In this document: positions 26,668-34,493 of the stretch, one piece after another
How the letters are laid out: each line of letters opens with the position of its first letter
How positions within the stretch are numbered: position 1 is the stretch's first letter
Assembly: GCA_910575075.1 (NCBI GenBank)
Contig: CAJTCY010000019.1
Coordinates: 47,947-111,946 of the forward strand
DNA: 64,000 nt
Source: Lachnospiraceae bacterium
GTDB lineage: Bacteria > Bacillota > Clostridia > Lachnospirales > Lachnospiraceae
Direction: 5' to 3'
The notes under the pieces: model-generated
Seen by the model: only the letters and a program-made list of their open reading frames with translations
Told to the model about the DNA's origin: nothing
Databases searched by the model: none
Position numbers and translations under genes: made by a program

Positions 26668-27426
26668 TTATCCCAGCAGATTCATCACCGCCGGACTGTA
26701 TCTCAGTTCCTGATAGGCATAATAAGGATCCTTCTGATCCTCTTCCTGCTTCTCCTGTTCTTCCTTGAATTTCTCCGCCTCCGTCTCCTGAATCTTGGTA
26801 TACATATCAATAAACTGCAGATAATCTTCATAGGAAAAGAGCTGTTCCAGAATATTCTGGTAATAACTGTCCTCTTTCTTCTGCACAGATGCCCCTCCCT
26901 GGGCCACGCCTGCCGCATTGACTGAATAAGATACGCCTGGGATCTCAACTCCCTCATTCATATAACGAGTCACTTTCACTACATAATTCTGGGTCTCCTC
27001 AAAAGGCGGAACCCCGCCATATTTGTCCACATTATTGCTCCCGGCATTGTAAGCTGCAAGAGCAAGGCTTACATTTCCATTATACTTCTGCAGCATCTGG
27101 CTGATATACTTCGTTCCCCCCATAATATTCTGATATGGGTCGTAGGAATCTGTCACCCCCAGTTCTCTTGCGGTTCCAGGCATTAGCTGCATAATTCCCT
27201 GTGCGCCGGCCCCTGACGTCGCATTGGGGTTAAAATCTGACTCAGCCTTTGCAATCGCCTTGATGAGATTCTTAGGTACATTATATGTCTGTGAAGCCTC
27301 CGTAAAAATCTGCTCCAGTGAAGCCGTTGTCTGCAGATAAGAAGAAAAATCTTCTTTCTGGCCCACTTCTGAAATTGTTGGCTGCATTACTGTTCCATCC
27401 ATGCTCTGTAAGGCATTCACTCTCAT
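26668..27426 (-). CDS. lytic transglycosylase (SLT domain)
   Basis: 252 residues. The SLT domain (about 60-170) carries the catalytic Glu in KAIAKAESDFNP, then GAQGIMQLMPGTARELG and a YNAGSNNVDKYGG segment. A Glu/Lys/Gln-rich C-terminal tail follows. No clear N-terminal signal peptide is seen, so export route is uncertain. Start set at the ATG (MRVNALQS) after AAGGGAG rather than an upstream ATG that lacks a ribosome site. Confidence 0.85.
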   Translation of the reverse strand: MRVNALQSMDGTVMQPTISEVGQKEDFSSYLQTTASLEQIFTEASQTYNVPKNLIKAIAKAESDFNPNATSGAGAQGIMQLMPGTARELGVTDSYDPYQNIMGGTKYISQMLQKYNGNVSLALAAYNAGSNNVDKYGGVPPFEETQNYVVKVTRYMNEGVEIPGVSYSVNAAGVAQGGASVQKKEDSYYQNILEQLFSYEDYLQFIDMYTKIQETEAEKFKEEQEKQEEDQKDPYYAYQELRYSPAVMNLLG

Positions 27427-27510
27427 GTCACTTACGTCTCCCTTCTGAAAAATTGACATTATTAGTTTCGCGTTCTCTAAAGCGTATTTGAAAAAGATCA
27501 TGTACAATGA

Positions 27511-28416
27511 TTACTGCAGCTTGATTCCAGCCAATAAATCTCCCAGACTGGTAGAAGCGCTTTCATGGGAAATGTATTCTTCCACTTCCTCTGTCTTGTC
27601 CACATCAATCATTTCTTCTTCCAGCGCTTTCATACTGAGGCTGACTTTATTGTCATTAGTATTCAATACTTTCACTTTCACCTTCTGTCCTGTGCTCAGT
27701 ACTTCCGAAGGCTTTCCAATTCGTCTGTGAGAAATCTGGGAAATATGTACCAGACCGCTGATTCCATCTCCCAAATCCACGAAAGCCCCATACGGCATCA
27801 GAGATTCCACTGTTCCTTCCAGCACACTTCCAGGAACCATTCTTGCAATCTTGCGGTCATGCTCTTCCTGCTGTTTCTCTCTTAAAATAACTTTCGCTGA
27901 CAACACCAGCTTCTTTTTTGATTCCTCTACTGTTATTACTCTAACCTGAATCTCCCGTCCAAGCCACTCTTCTGTAGCTTCCACATAGGACAAATCCAAC
28001 TGGGATGCCGGTATAAAGCCCCGGATTCCCTCCACATAGGCAACTACGCCGCTGGGCACAATTCCTGCCACCTTCACCGAAAGCTCCGTACCCTCTTCCA
28101 GAAACTGATTCAGTTTCTCCCAGGCAAGCACATCGTTTGCTTCCTTCTTGGATAATTGTATATTACCTTCTCCATCATCCGTCTTTACAACAGTAGCTTC
28201 TATTACATCTCCTGGATGAACCTCTTCCAAAACCTTAAAATTGGGATCATTGCTGAGGTCTTCCACTTTGATAATTCCTTGTGTATAATATTTCAGATCC
28301 AGTGTCACCTCTTCTTCAGTTACGTCAATCACTGTCCCTGAAATGATATCGCCTTCCTTGATCTTGCGGAAAGACGCTTCCAGTTCTTCCTTATAATCTT
28401 CCATGGTCTCTGCCAT
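27511..28416 (-). CDS. S1-domain RNA-binding protein (RpsA-like)
   Basis: 301 residues with three S1 OB-fold repeats (about 18-95, 110-180 and 195-270; the last is GSVLEGTVESLMPYGAFVDL). This is a short Firmicute-type S1 homologue that binds RNA and may help translation initiation. Start at the ATG preceded by AAAGGAG; the 34 residues upstream lack a ribosome site. First gene of a run to slt, dut and the PRTase. Confidence 0.88.
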   Translation of the reverse strand: MAETMEDYKEELEASFRKIKEGDIISGTVIDVTEEEVTLDLKYYTQGIIKVEDLSNDPNFKVLEEVHPGDVIEATVVKTDDGEGNIQLSKKEANDVLAWEKLNQFLEEGTELSVKVAGIVPSGVVAYVEGIRGFIPASQLDLSYVEATEEWLGREIQVRVITVEESKKKLVLSAKVILREKQQEEHDRKIARMVPGSVLEGTVESLMPYGAFVDLGDGISGLVHISQISHRRIGKPSEVLSTGQKVKVKVLNTNDNKVSLSMKALEEEMIDVDKTEEVEEYISHESASTSLGDLLAGIKLQ

Positions 28417-28549
28417 ATTCAACACTCCTTTTCCGCCATAATTATTTTTATTGTAACAGAATTTCCCCAAAAAATCCAGAAAAAAATGTTTACATTGCAC
28501 TTTTCGCCTAAAAAGCATATAATCTATAAAAACTGCCAGGTAATAAAAA

Positions 28550-28651
28550 TTGCGCCCTGCATTTTGTGCGTTTCGTATGAATAAAATATTTTAGAACAAT
28601 TGTATGAATTATATATGAAATTTCGATCATTTGATAGATTCGCTATTGCCT
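28550..28651 (-). repeat. solo arm of the AGGCAATTGCG repeat family
   Basis: On the minus strand: AGGCAATAGCGAA, then AAATTTCATATATAATTCAT, then TTATTCATACGAAACGCACA and AAATGCAGGGCGCA. About 100 bases match the left arm of the 282-bp element at 45959. It lies between the S1 gene and tmcAL. Confidence 0.75.
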
Positions 28652-28680
28652 AAAAATTTTCAGATTAAAAAGGAGCTCTT

Positions 28681-29931
28681 ATGAACGTAGTGGGAATCAT
28701 TGCGGAATATAACCCCTTTCACCGGGGACATGCCTATCAGATAAAAAGACTAAAAGAAATCTGCCATGCAGATTATACCATTATTGCTATGAGTGGCAAT
28801 TTCGTTCAGCGGGGAGCGCCTGCCCTGATGGATAAATACAGCCGTGCCAGAATGGCACTGGCCATGGGAGCCGATCTGGTATTGGAACTGCCTGCACTGT
28901 TTGCCACCGCCAGCGCAGAATCTTTTGCATTCGGCGGCGTCTCTCTCCTAAACAGCACCGGAATCGTCACCCATCTTGGATTCGGCGCTGAAACAGAAAA
29001 TCTTCCATTATTGTCAGAATTTGCTTCTATACTCTCAAAACAGCCGGAATCTTACCGGAAAACACTGCGCAGAGCGCTGAAAGATGGAAATTCCTTTCCG
29101 GCAGCACGGGAAAAGGCTCTGCAGACCTGTTGTTCCAGCATAAATCTTTCTGGCAATACCTTATCATCAATCCTTGCCGGCCCTAATAACATCCTTGCCC
29201 TGGAATATTTAAAAGCTCTTGCCTTTTTGTCTTCTGATATAATTCCTGTTCCAGTGCTGCGTCAGGGAAAAGGCTATCACGATACAAGCATTGGCCAGGA
29301 CTTCTGCTCTGCCTCCGCAATCCGCTCCTATTTCAGAAAGAACTCTCCAAAAGGAAGGACCACAAAAAGGATGCTTCCGGAAAAGGCAATGCCCGCGTCC
29401 GTTTGCAGCATCATACATGACTATACTCATCCTTTTCTATTTGAAGAAGATTTTTCCATGCTGCTCCATTATAAGCTGCTGACAGAAGATAAAAACCGCC
29501 TCGCCAGCTATGGCGGAAGTTCCGCTTTCCTTGCAAACCGTATAATAAAAGCACGGGATTCTTTTACTGGCTGGAACAATTTCTGCCAGCATATAAAAAC
29601 CAAAAATATCACCTATACACGGCTCAGCCGTCTGTTCCTTCATATGCTTTTGGATATAACCCAGGAAGATTACAAAAATTTTCCAGAACCAGTATATCTG
29701 CGGATTCTGGGTTTCCGCAGTTCTTCCGCACCACTGCTTACTGCCTTAAACAAGCACAGTCAGTTTCCTGTGATCAGTAATCCTTCCAAAGCTCCCCGCC
29801 TGCTGTCCTGCCAGGCCCGGAAACTTCTGGATATGGATCTCCGTGCCTCTGATCTGTACCGTCTGGGACTTACCTCCAAAGGAGATGAAAGCCTGAAAAA
29901 CGATTATCGTCAACAGGTTCTGCGCTTATAA
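28681..29931 (+). CDS. tmcAL: tRNA(Met) cytidine acetate ligase
   Basis: 416 residues. The nucleotidyltransferase start is MNVVGIIAEYNPFHRGHAY, with the HxGH-like motif FHRGH. This is followed by the characteristic MSGNFVQRGAPAL and LVLELPALFATASAE. It forms N4-acetylcytidine at the wobble base of elongator tRNA-Met, using acetate and ATP. Ribosome site AAAGGAGCTCTT. Its 3' end overlaps the convergent glycosyltransferase by 22 bp. Confidence 0.95.
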   Translation: MNVVGIIAEYNPFHRGHAYQIKRLKEICHADYTIIAMSGNFVQRGAPALMDKYSRARMALAMGADLVLELPALFATASAESFAFGGVSLLNSTGIVTHLGFGAETENLPLLSEFASILSKQPESYRKTLRRALKDGNSFPAAREKALQTCCSSINLSGNTLSSILAGPNNILALEYLKALAFLSSDIIPVPVLRQGKGYHDTSIGQDFCSASAIRSYFRKNSPKGRTTKRMLPEKAMPASVCSIIHDYTHPFLFEEDFSMLLHYKLLTEDKNRLASYGGSSAFLANRIIKARDSFTGWNNFCQHIKTKNITYTRLSRLFLHMLLDITQEDYKNFPEPVYLRILGFRSSSAPLLTALNKHSQFPVISNPSKAPRLLSCQARKLLDMDLRASDLYRLGLTSKGDESLKNDYRQQVLRL

Positions 29932-31163
29932 AATCTGCCGGTATGCTCCTTCATAGCCAGGACGACACGCTCATAATTACATTCTGCCAGCCATGCAATG
30001 GATTTGTTCTTATAATGCCGTGCCGTCTCACTGGCTCCCTCTGCCAGTTTTAAATACAGCTTTGGGTCACACAAGATCTGTTCTGCCCTCCAGGCAAATT
30101 CCTCTTCTTGCTCTTGTGTCATATAGCCATTCTGTCCATTGCGCACGACGTCGCAGACACCTGTCGCTTTCACTGCAAGCACCGGGCTTCCTCCCGCCAT
30201 TGCTTCCAGCAATACGATTCCCTGAGTTTCAGATTTTGACGCAAATAGAAACAAATCACACGCAAAATGAAATGCCGCTATTTCTTCATTTTTTACAGTC
30301 CCTGTAAAAGTCACTTGATCAGCAATCCCTAATTTCTGAGTGATTTCTTCCAATTCCTTTCTCTGTGGTCCATCTCCAATAATCAGAAGCTGAAAATCAT
30401 CTCCCATTCGCTCTTTCAAAATCACAAGAGATTTCAAAATAAATTTGAGATTTTTTTCCTCTGAAAGCCTTGCCACAGTACATATAATTTTCGACTTACC
30501 TTTACCGTAAACATTTCTGATATACTCCCTGCCTAAACGCTGCTCTTGCGGCTCCTTCCAATATTCTCCATAGAAACTGTCCGGCAGTCCCGTAGGCAGT
30601 ACTGTCATATCGGCCTCCCACTTCCGCTCTATTAAAATATCCTGCATATGATTCGTGGGAGCAATTACCAGACTGCATCCTTCCGTAAATCTGCGGACAA
30701 AGCCGAGTACAAGCTGATTCTCAATAAAATCTGTTATCTTATGTTCCAGGTTTCCCTCTCTCTCTTTCAGCCAATGATAAGGCTTCCAGTAATGAAGATA
30801 CTGCTCATACTGTGTATGGTATGTAAAAACTACTGGGATTCCATATTTTCTGCCCAAATACCAGGCACGCTGCCCTATCATCACTGGGTGATGTACATGA
30901 ATAATATCAAATTCCAGCTCCCGGAATTTTCGTTCCATCTCCAGGTCTACAGGTTTCATCAGCGGAACGTAACCGCCTGCCTTCTTATGAAAAGAACGGT
31001 AACGTATGACAAACTCTTCCTCCTGCTCATCATTATCATATTCAGGCGCAAATATATAAACCTGATGTCCCCTTTCACGCAGCCCCTCTGCCAGCCGTTC
31101 TACAGCAATGGGAACTCCTCCCACCACTGGTTTATAATTATTTGTCATCATTGCAATCTTCAT
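29910..31163 (-). CDS. GT4 family glycosyltransferase (lipid-glycosyltransferase-like)
   Basis: 417 residues, GT-B fold. The N-terminus is MKIAMMTNNYKPVVGGVP, then FDIIHVHHPVMIG. The C-terminal nucleotide-sugar motif is KSETQGIVLLEAMAGGSPV. The sequence resembles diacylglycerol glucosyl- or galactosyltransferases of Firmicutes, which make glycolipid anchors; a lipid acceptor is inferred. DedA follows 17 bp upstream in the same direction, consistent with membrane-lipid work. Confidence 0.85.
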   Translation of the reverse strand: MKIAMMTNNYKPVVGGVPIAVERLAEGLRERGHQVYIFAPEYDNDEQEEEFVIRYRSFHKKAGGYVPLMKPVDLEMERKFRELEFDIIHVHHPVMIGQRAWYLGRKYGIPVVFTYHTQYEQYLHYWKPYHWLKEREGNLEHKITDFIENQLVLGFVRRFTEGCSLVIAPTNHMQDILIERKWEADMTVLPTGLPDSFYGEYWKEPQEQRLGREYIRNVYGKGKSKIICTVARLSEEKNLKFILKSLVILKERMGDDFQLLIIGDGPQRKELEEITQKLGIADQVTFTGTVKNEEIAAFHFACDLFLFASKSETQGIVLLEAMAGGSPVLAVKATGVCDVVRNGQNGYMTQEQEEEFAWRAEQILCDPKLYLKLAEGASETARHYKNKSIAWLAECNYERVVLAMKEHTGRFYKRRTC

Positions 31164-31180
31164 TCACTGCACTTCCTTTC

Positions 31181-31690
31181 TCAGCTTAACAGATCAAACA
31201 CTTTGTCTCCCAACAGATATCCGGCGCCAACAAAGAAAAAATTCCATATAAAAATTCCCAGGGTGGAACTTACGGTATATTTGACAAAATCAATATGCAG
31301 CACGCCCGCTGGAATAGAAATCAATGTCCGTACCATAGGAATCAGTTTACTGATAAATATTCCCACACAGCCCTTTTGCCGTATCATCTCAAAATTACGG
31401 TCAATGGCCTTCTGTTGTTTGGGGAACTTCTTTACATACGCTTTTAAAAAAACGTCTCCCCCAAATCTGCCAAAAAAGTATAATGCCCAGCTCCCTGTCA
31501 ATCCGGCCATCACTGTAATCAGCATCGTAAAAAAGAAACTTAATTTTCCATTTGCAGCCCAGATTCCAGCCATTGGCATAATAATCCCAGCCGGAAATCC
31601 CGGTAAATTCAAATATTCCAAAAGTACAATTACAAAAATAGCAATAGCGCCATAATTCTCAAAATATCCTGTTATCATCTCAACGCTCAT
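31181..31690 (-). CDS. DedA family membrane protein
   Basis: 169 residues, about five hydrophobic segments, with the DedA/SNARE-associated signature (LPGFPAGIIMPMAG, FGRFGGD, SKLIPMVRTLISIPAG). Family members act as lipid (undecaprenyl phosphate or phosphatidylethanolamine) flippases; the substrate here is unknown. Start set at the ATG 6 bases after GGGAGG. Probably in one transcript with the glycosyltransferase. Confidence 0.9.
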   Translation of the reverse strand: MSVEMITGYFENYGAIAIFVIVLLEYLNLPGFPAGIIMPMAGIWAANGKLSFFFTMLITVMAGLTGSWALYFFGRFGGDVFLKAYVKKFPKQQKAIDRNFEMIRQKGCVGIFISKLIPMVRTLISIPAGVLHIDFVKYTVSSTLGIFIWNFFFVGAGYLLGDKVFDLLS

Positions 31691-32048
31691 GGCCGTCCTC
31701 CCTTTCTTTCGCATTTTGCCTGTTACATAATTATTTTACCAATACATCCTTTCAGTATTCTTGCAAAAAGCAAAACATTGTCTTACAGTTTTGTAATATT
31801 CTGCAACAATTGAACATTGCTTGTATCATATGTGAATCATACTTATCTTCCTGCAAATACATATGAATAAGCACATGATCTCTTAGCTTTTCACCATCCT
31901 CTATACTTATATAACGAAAAACCTCTCTGTTTTTCTTCACAATTTTGAACTTTGCATTTATGGACTTCCCCTGCTCTCTGTGATATACTACTAATACCAG
32001 AACGTGTTTGAAAATTACTCTGGCAGCCAAACAGAAGGAGGAAACCTC

Positions 32049-32369
32049 ATGACAGACAATGACTTACTGCTTGCCGTCTCTGACAAAATAGACCAAAAAA
32101 TAGAAGCTGATTTGCAGCCGATCAACACTGATATTGCACAGTTAAAGGAGACTATCAGACAATTGGACAATGACATTGTAGAATTAAAAGTCAATTCCAA
32201 TGCGTTGAACAATAATATGGAACAATTGAAATCCAGTTCTGCAGAATTTAAAATTGACATGGAACAATTGAAAAATCATGTTTTGAAACTGAACACCGAT
32301 GTTACAGAATTGGGAACTCATATCAGTGAACTGAATCAAACAATCGAAAAGGAACTGTCGTTCCATTAA
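32049..32369 (+). CDS. coiled-coil mini-protein with internal repeats
   Basis: 106 residues after choosing the ATG behind GGAGGAAACCTC. It is almost entirely heptad repeats with degenerate internal units (QLKETIRQLDNDIVELK, QLKSSSAEFKIDMEQLK, HVLKLNTDVTELG), like the stalk of tail-fibre or spectrin-type coils. No signal peptide or membrane segment. A strong hairpin lies about 25 bases downstream. No function recognised; isolated gene. Confidence 0.7.
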   Translation: MTDNDLLLAVSDKIDQKIEADLQPINTDIAQLKETIRQLDNDIVELKVNSNALNNNMEQLKSSSAEFKIDMEQLKNHVLKLNTDVTELGTHISELNQTIEKELSFH

Positions 32370-32393
32370 TGTCAATAAGCCAGAGATATAAAA

Positions 32394-32443
32394 TGCCCCC
32401 AAATTACTCCAGGAAACTGGCTTCCCAGAGTAATTTGAGGGCA
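32394..32443 (+). terminator. hairpin after the coiled-coil mini-protein
   Basis: TGCCCCCAAATTACTC and GAGTAATTTGAGGGCA form a 16-bp stem with one mismatch. There is no T-run, so termination is uncertain; it may act as an RNA stabiliser. Confidence 0.45.
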
Positions 32444-32527
32444 ATATGCCTTTGCCTCTTTAGCGGCAAGGTCTTGGGAACGAATGAAACTATGAGTGCG
32501 GCAACCTCTTTTTATGGATACGCTGTC

Positions 32528-33106
32528 TCACCTGTCAACCCAATTATTTATAATTTTTTGTAATTTGCCTGCGTTGAAATCATCCTCTTTCAATTCATGA
32601 TAAAGATATTTTACGCCTCTTATTTCCTGCTCTTTTACAAATTTAAAACCTACTTTTGTAGAAATAGAATTCATATTTTTATTATCAAATCTATTATCAT
32701 TTACTACAATTTTGACATGCAAAACATCGAATGCAAACTGTAGGGAGAGAAAAATCGCCTCTGCCGCATATGGACCGCATAAAGCCATATCTTCATCTAA
32801 AACAGTACTTCCTTGCTCGCATCTTTCGGCAGTTATATCATACAGTCTTTGCGTTCCTATGATCTTCCCGTCTTTTGTGAAAATTCCCCAATAAATGTCA
32901 TCATTCCTAAGCAAGTACTTTTCATACCAATTTTCCTGCATTTCAAGAGTCAGTATCTCGCTCTGATTAAAAAAATACCTGCTCTTAGCCTGATTGCGGA
33001 TTCTGACAACTTCTGGTAAATCCTTTTTTTCAAGCGGGATTAAATCAATTACTTTTCCTTCGATTATTTCTTTTCTATACCGCATGACTATTTTTTCATG
33101 CCCCAT
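32528..33106 (-). CDS. GNAT N-acetyltransferase, PseH-like
   Basis: 192 residues, GNAT fold of the RimJ/PseH group: VIDLIPLEKKDLPEVVRIRN opens the domain, and NMNSISTKVGFKFVKE holds the C-terminal CoA helix region. PseH relatives acetylate amino-sugar nucleotides. It is the last gene of the FkbH operon, starting immediately after the SDR stop (TGA-ATG). Acyl acceptor unknown. Confidence 0.8.
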   Translation of the reverse strand: MGHEKIVMRYRKEIIEGKVIDLIPLEKKDLPEVVRIRNQAKSRYFFNQSEILTLEMQENWYEKYLLRNDDIYWGIFTKDGKIIGTQRLYDITAERCEQGSTVLDEDMALCGPYAAEAIFLSLQFAFDVLHVKIVVNDNRFDNKNMNSISTKVGFKFVKEQEIRGVKYLYHELKEDDFNAGKLQKIINNWVDR

Positions 33107-33838
33107 TCATTTTGCACCTCCTGTTATAGGAATATTAATACCTGTAATCATTTCCGAAGCATCCGACAACAAGAACTTCAATGCCGGAATTACATCTTGT
33201 ACAGAAAGATTTTTTTTAAGCGGACTTCGCTCCGCGTTTTGAGCAATCATCAAATCAGGTATGTCCGAGAGAAATTTAGTCTCAATCATATCTGGCGATA
33301 TTCCGTTCACACATATCCCTTTGTCTGCATATTCAGCTGCAAGTCCCCTCATAAGTCCCAATAACGCATATTTACATGTGGTGTAGCAGGTCTGATATTT
33401 AGCAGGCATTCCGACAACATTTGACGTCAGCATAAATATAATCTTACCGTACTTCTTCTTTGCCATTACCGGAATGAACACTTTTAATATTTGAATCATT
33501 GACTGCACTGCGGCCGTGTATTCCATTTCAAACGCAGAAACTTCTTCCTTGTGAAACTTCTGAACATGAAACTTAGGCGAAGCCAGATGAACGATGTGAT
33601 CTGGATATCGTTCTTGTCCTATATCCGCAATCATGTTTTCTACGCTGCTTTTGTTTGCAAAATCCGCCTGCAGGGGGACAATCTTCTCGCCGTACAACTT
33701 CACCGCTTTTTCTATTTGTCCCTTCGAATGATTATAGTGAGCAAGGATATATTCATATTCATCTGCAATGCTCCGTATTAAATGATCTCCAAGATCCGAG
33801 GATGCTCCAGTAATTAGTATTGTTCTATTACTTTTCAT
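33107..33838 (-). CDS. short-chain dehydrogenase/reductase
   Basis: 243 residues, Rossmann fold. The cofactor loop is TGASSDLGDH (last Gly of TGxxxGxG replaced). The catalytic Ser is in MLTSNVVG and the Tyr-x3-Lys is YTTCK. The family reduces 3-oxoacyl-ACP or sugar/polyol ketones. With a neighbouring ACP and a MaoC-type hydratase, FabG-like activity on an ACP-bound acyl chain is the likely role (inference). Overlaps the MaoC stop (ATGA). Confidence 0.85.
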   Translation of the reverse strand: MKSNRTILITGASSDLGDHLIRSIADEYEYILAHYNHSKGQIEKAVKLYGEKIVPLQADFANKSSVENMIADIGQERYPDHIVHLASPKFHVQKFHKEEVSAFEMEYTAAVQSMIQILKVFIPVMAKKKYGKIIFMLTSNVVGMPAKYQTCYTTCKYALLGLMRGLAAEYADKGICVNGISPDMIETKFLSDIPDLMIAQNAERSPLKKNLSVQDVIPALKFLLSDASEMITGINIPITGGAK

Positions 33839-34254
33839 TTCATCACCCCAACAATCATTTTTCCTCGTAAAACTTTTTCTCCCTCCTGATTCATAATAAC
33901 AACCTTCAGCGTAATCCTGTTTACGACTGTATCAGACAATTCTATGATTTTTCCCGAAACATTCAATACGTCTCCCACATAGACAGGTCTGGCAAAATTT
34001 ACTTCCACAGAATGAACCAGGCTGTTTTTTCCCGGCAGATATACCCCCGCCAAAGTTGACAGAAAAGAAGACGACAACATCCCATATACAACTCTGTCCT
34101 TATATCCGCCAGCCACAGCAAATTCAGCAGAATTGTGAAGCGGATTGATGTCGCCTGTAATAGATTTAAACGAAGACATCATTTCCTCGGTTATCGCCAC
34201 AGAAAAGCTCTCTGTCATCCCCTTCTCCAGTTGTTCAAACACATAGGTATTCAT
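33835..34254 (-). CDS. MaoC-like (R)-specific enoyl hydratase
   Basis: 139 residues, hot-dog fold. The catalytic segment is ITGDINPLHNSAEFA (Asp/His dyad), then VVYGMLSSSFLSTLAG. It hydrates a trans-2-enoyl thioester or dehydrates a 3-hydroxyacyl thioester. The ACP stop and this start share one base (TAATG). Together with the SDR it would interconvert 3-oxo-, 3-hydroxy- and enoyl-ACP. Confidence 0.87.
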   Translation of the reverse strand: MNTYVFEQLEKGMTESFSVAITEEMMSSFKSITGDINPLHNSAEFAVAGGYKDRVVYGMLSSSFLSTLAGVYLPGKNSLVHSVEVNFARPVYVGDVLNVSGKIIELSDTVVNRITLKVVIMNQEGEKVLRGKMIVGVMK

Positions 34255-34493
34255 TACTGTTTCTCCATTATCATCTTTGCCATATCTCCGACATTTTTCA
34301 TCTTTGCGATTTCTGAAATATCAAACTTCATGGAAAATTTCTTTTCGCAGGCGACAATAAGATTGATGTGTTCTAAAGAATCCCAATCCTCGATATCCGC
34401 CGCTGTAGTCTCTTCGGTAATCCTTAAATCTTCATCATCAAAAACCTGGCAAAACACTTTATTTAATTCCAATAAAACCTTATCTTTTTCCAT
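34254..34493 (-). CDS. acyl carrier protein
   Basis: 79 residues, acidic. The phosphopantetheine Ser is Ser39 in EDWDSLEHINL (the DSL motif). Start set at the ATG 9 bases after GGAGG, inside the 3' end of the FkbH gene (14-bp overlap). It is a dedicated carrier for the acyl group handled by this operon, separate from the fatty-acid synthase ACP, which is not in this window. Confidence 0.92.
   Translation of the reverse strand: MEKDKVLLELNKVFCQVFDDEDLRITEETTAADIEDWDSLEHINLIVACEKKFSMKFDISEIAKMKNVGDMAKMIMEKQ

Noticed and set aside
31752..32030. 92-codon minus-strand frame before the coiled-coil gene
   Set aside because: It starts with TTG and has no ribosome site. It also covers the promoter region of the plus-strand gene; composition looks partly protein-like but there is no support.
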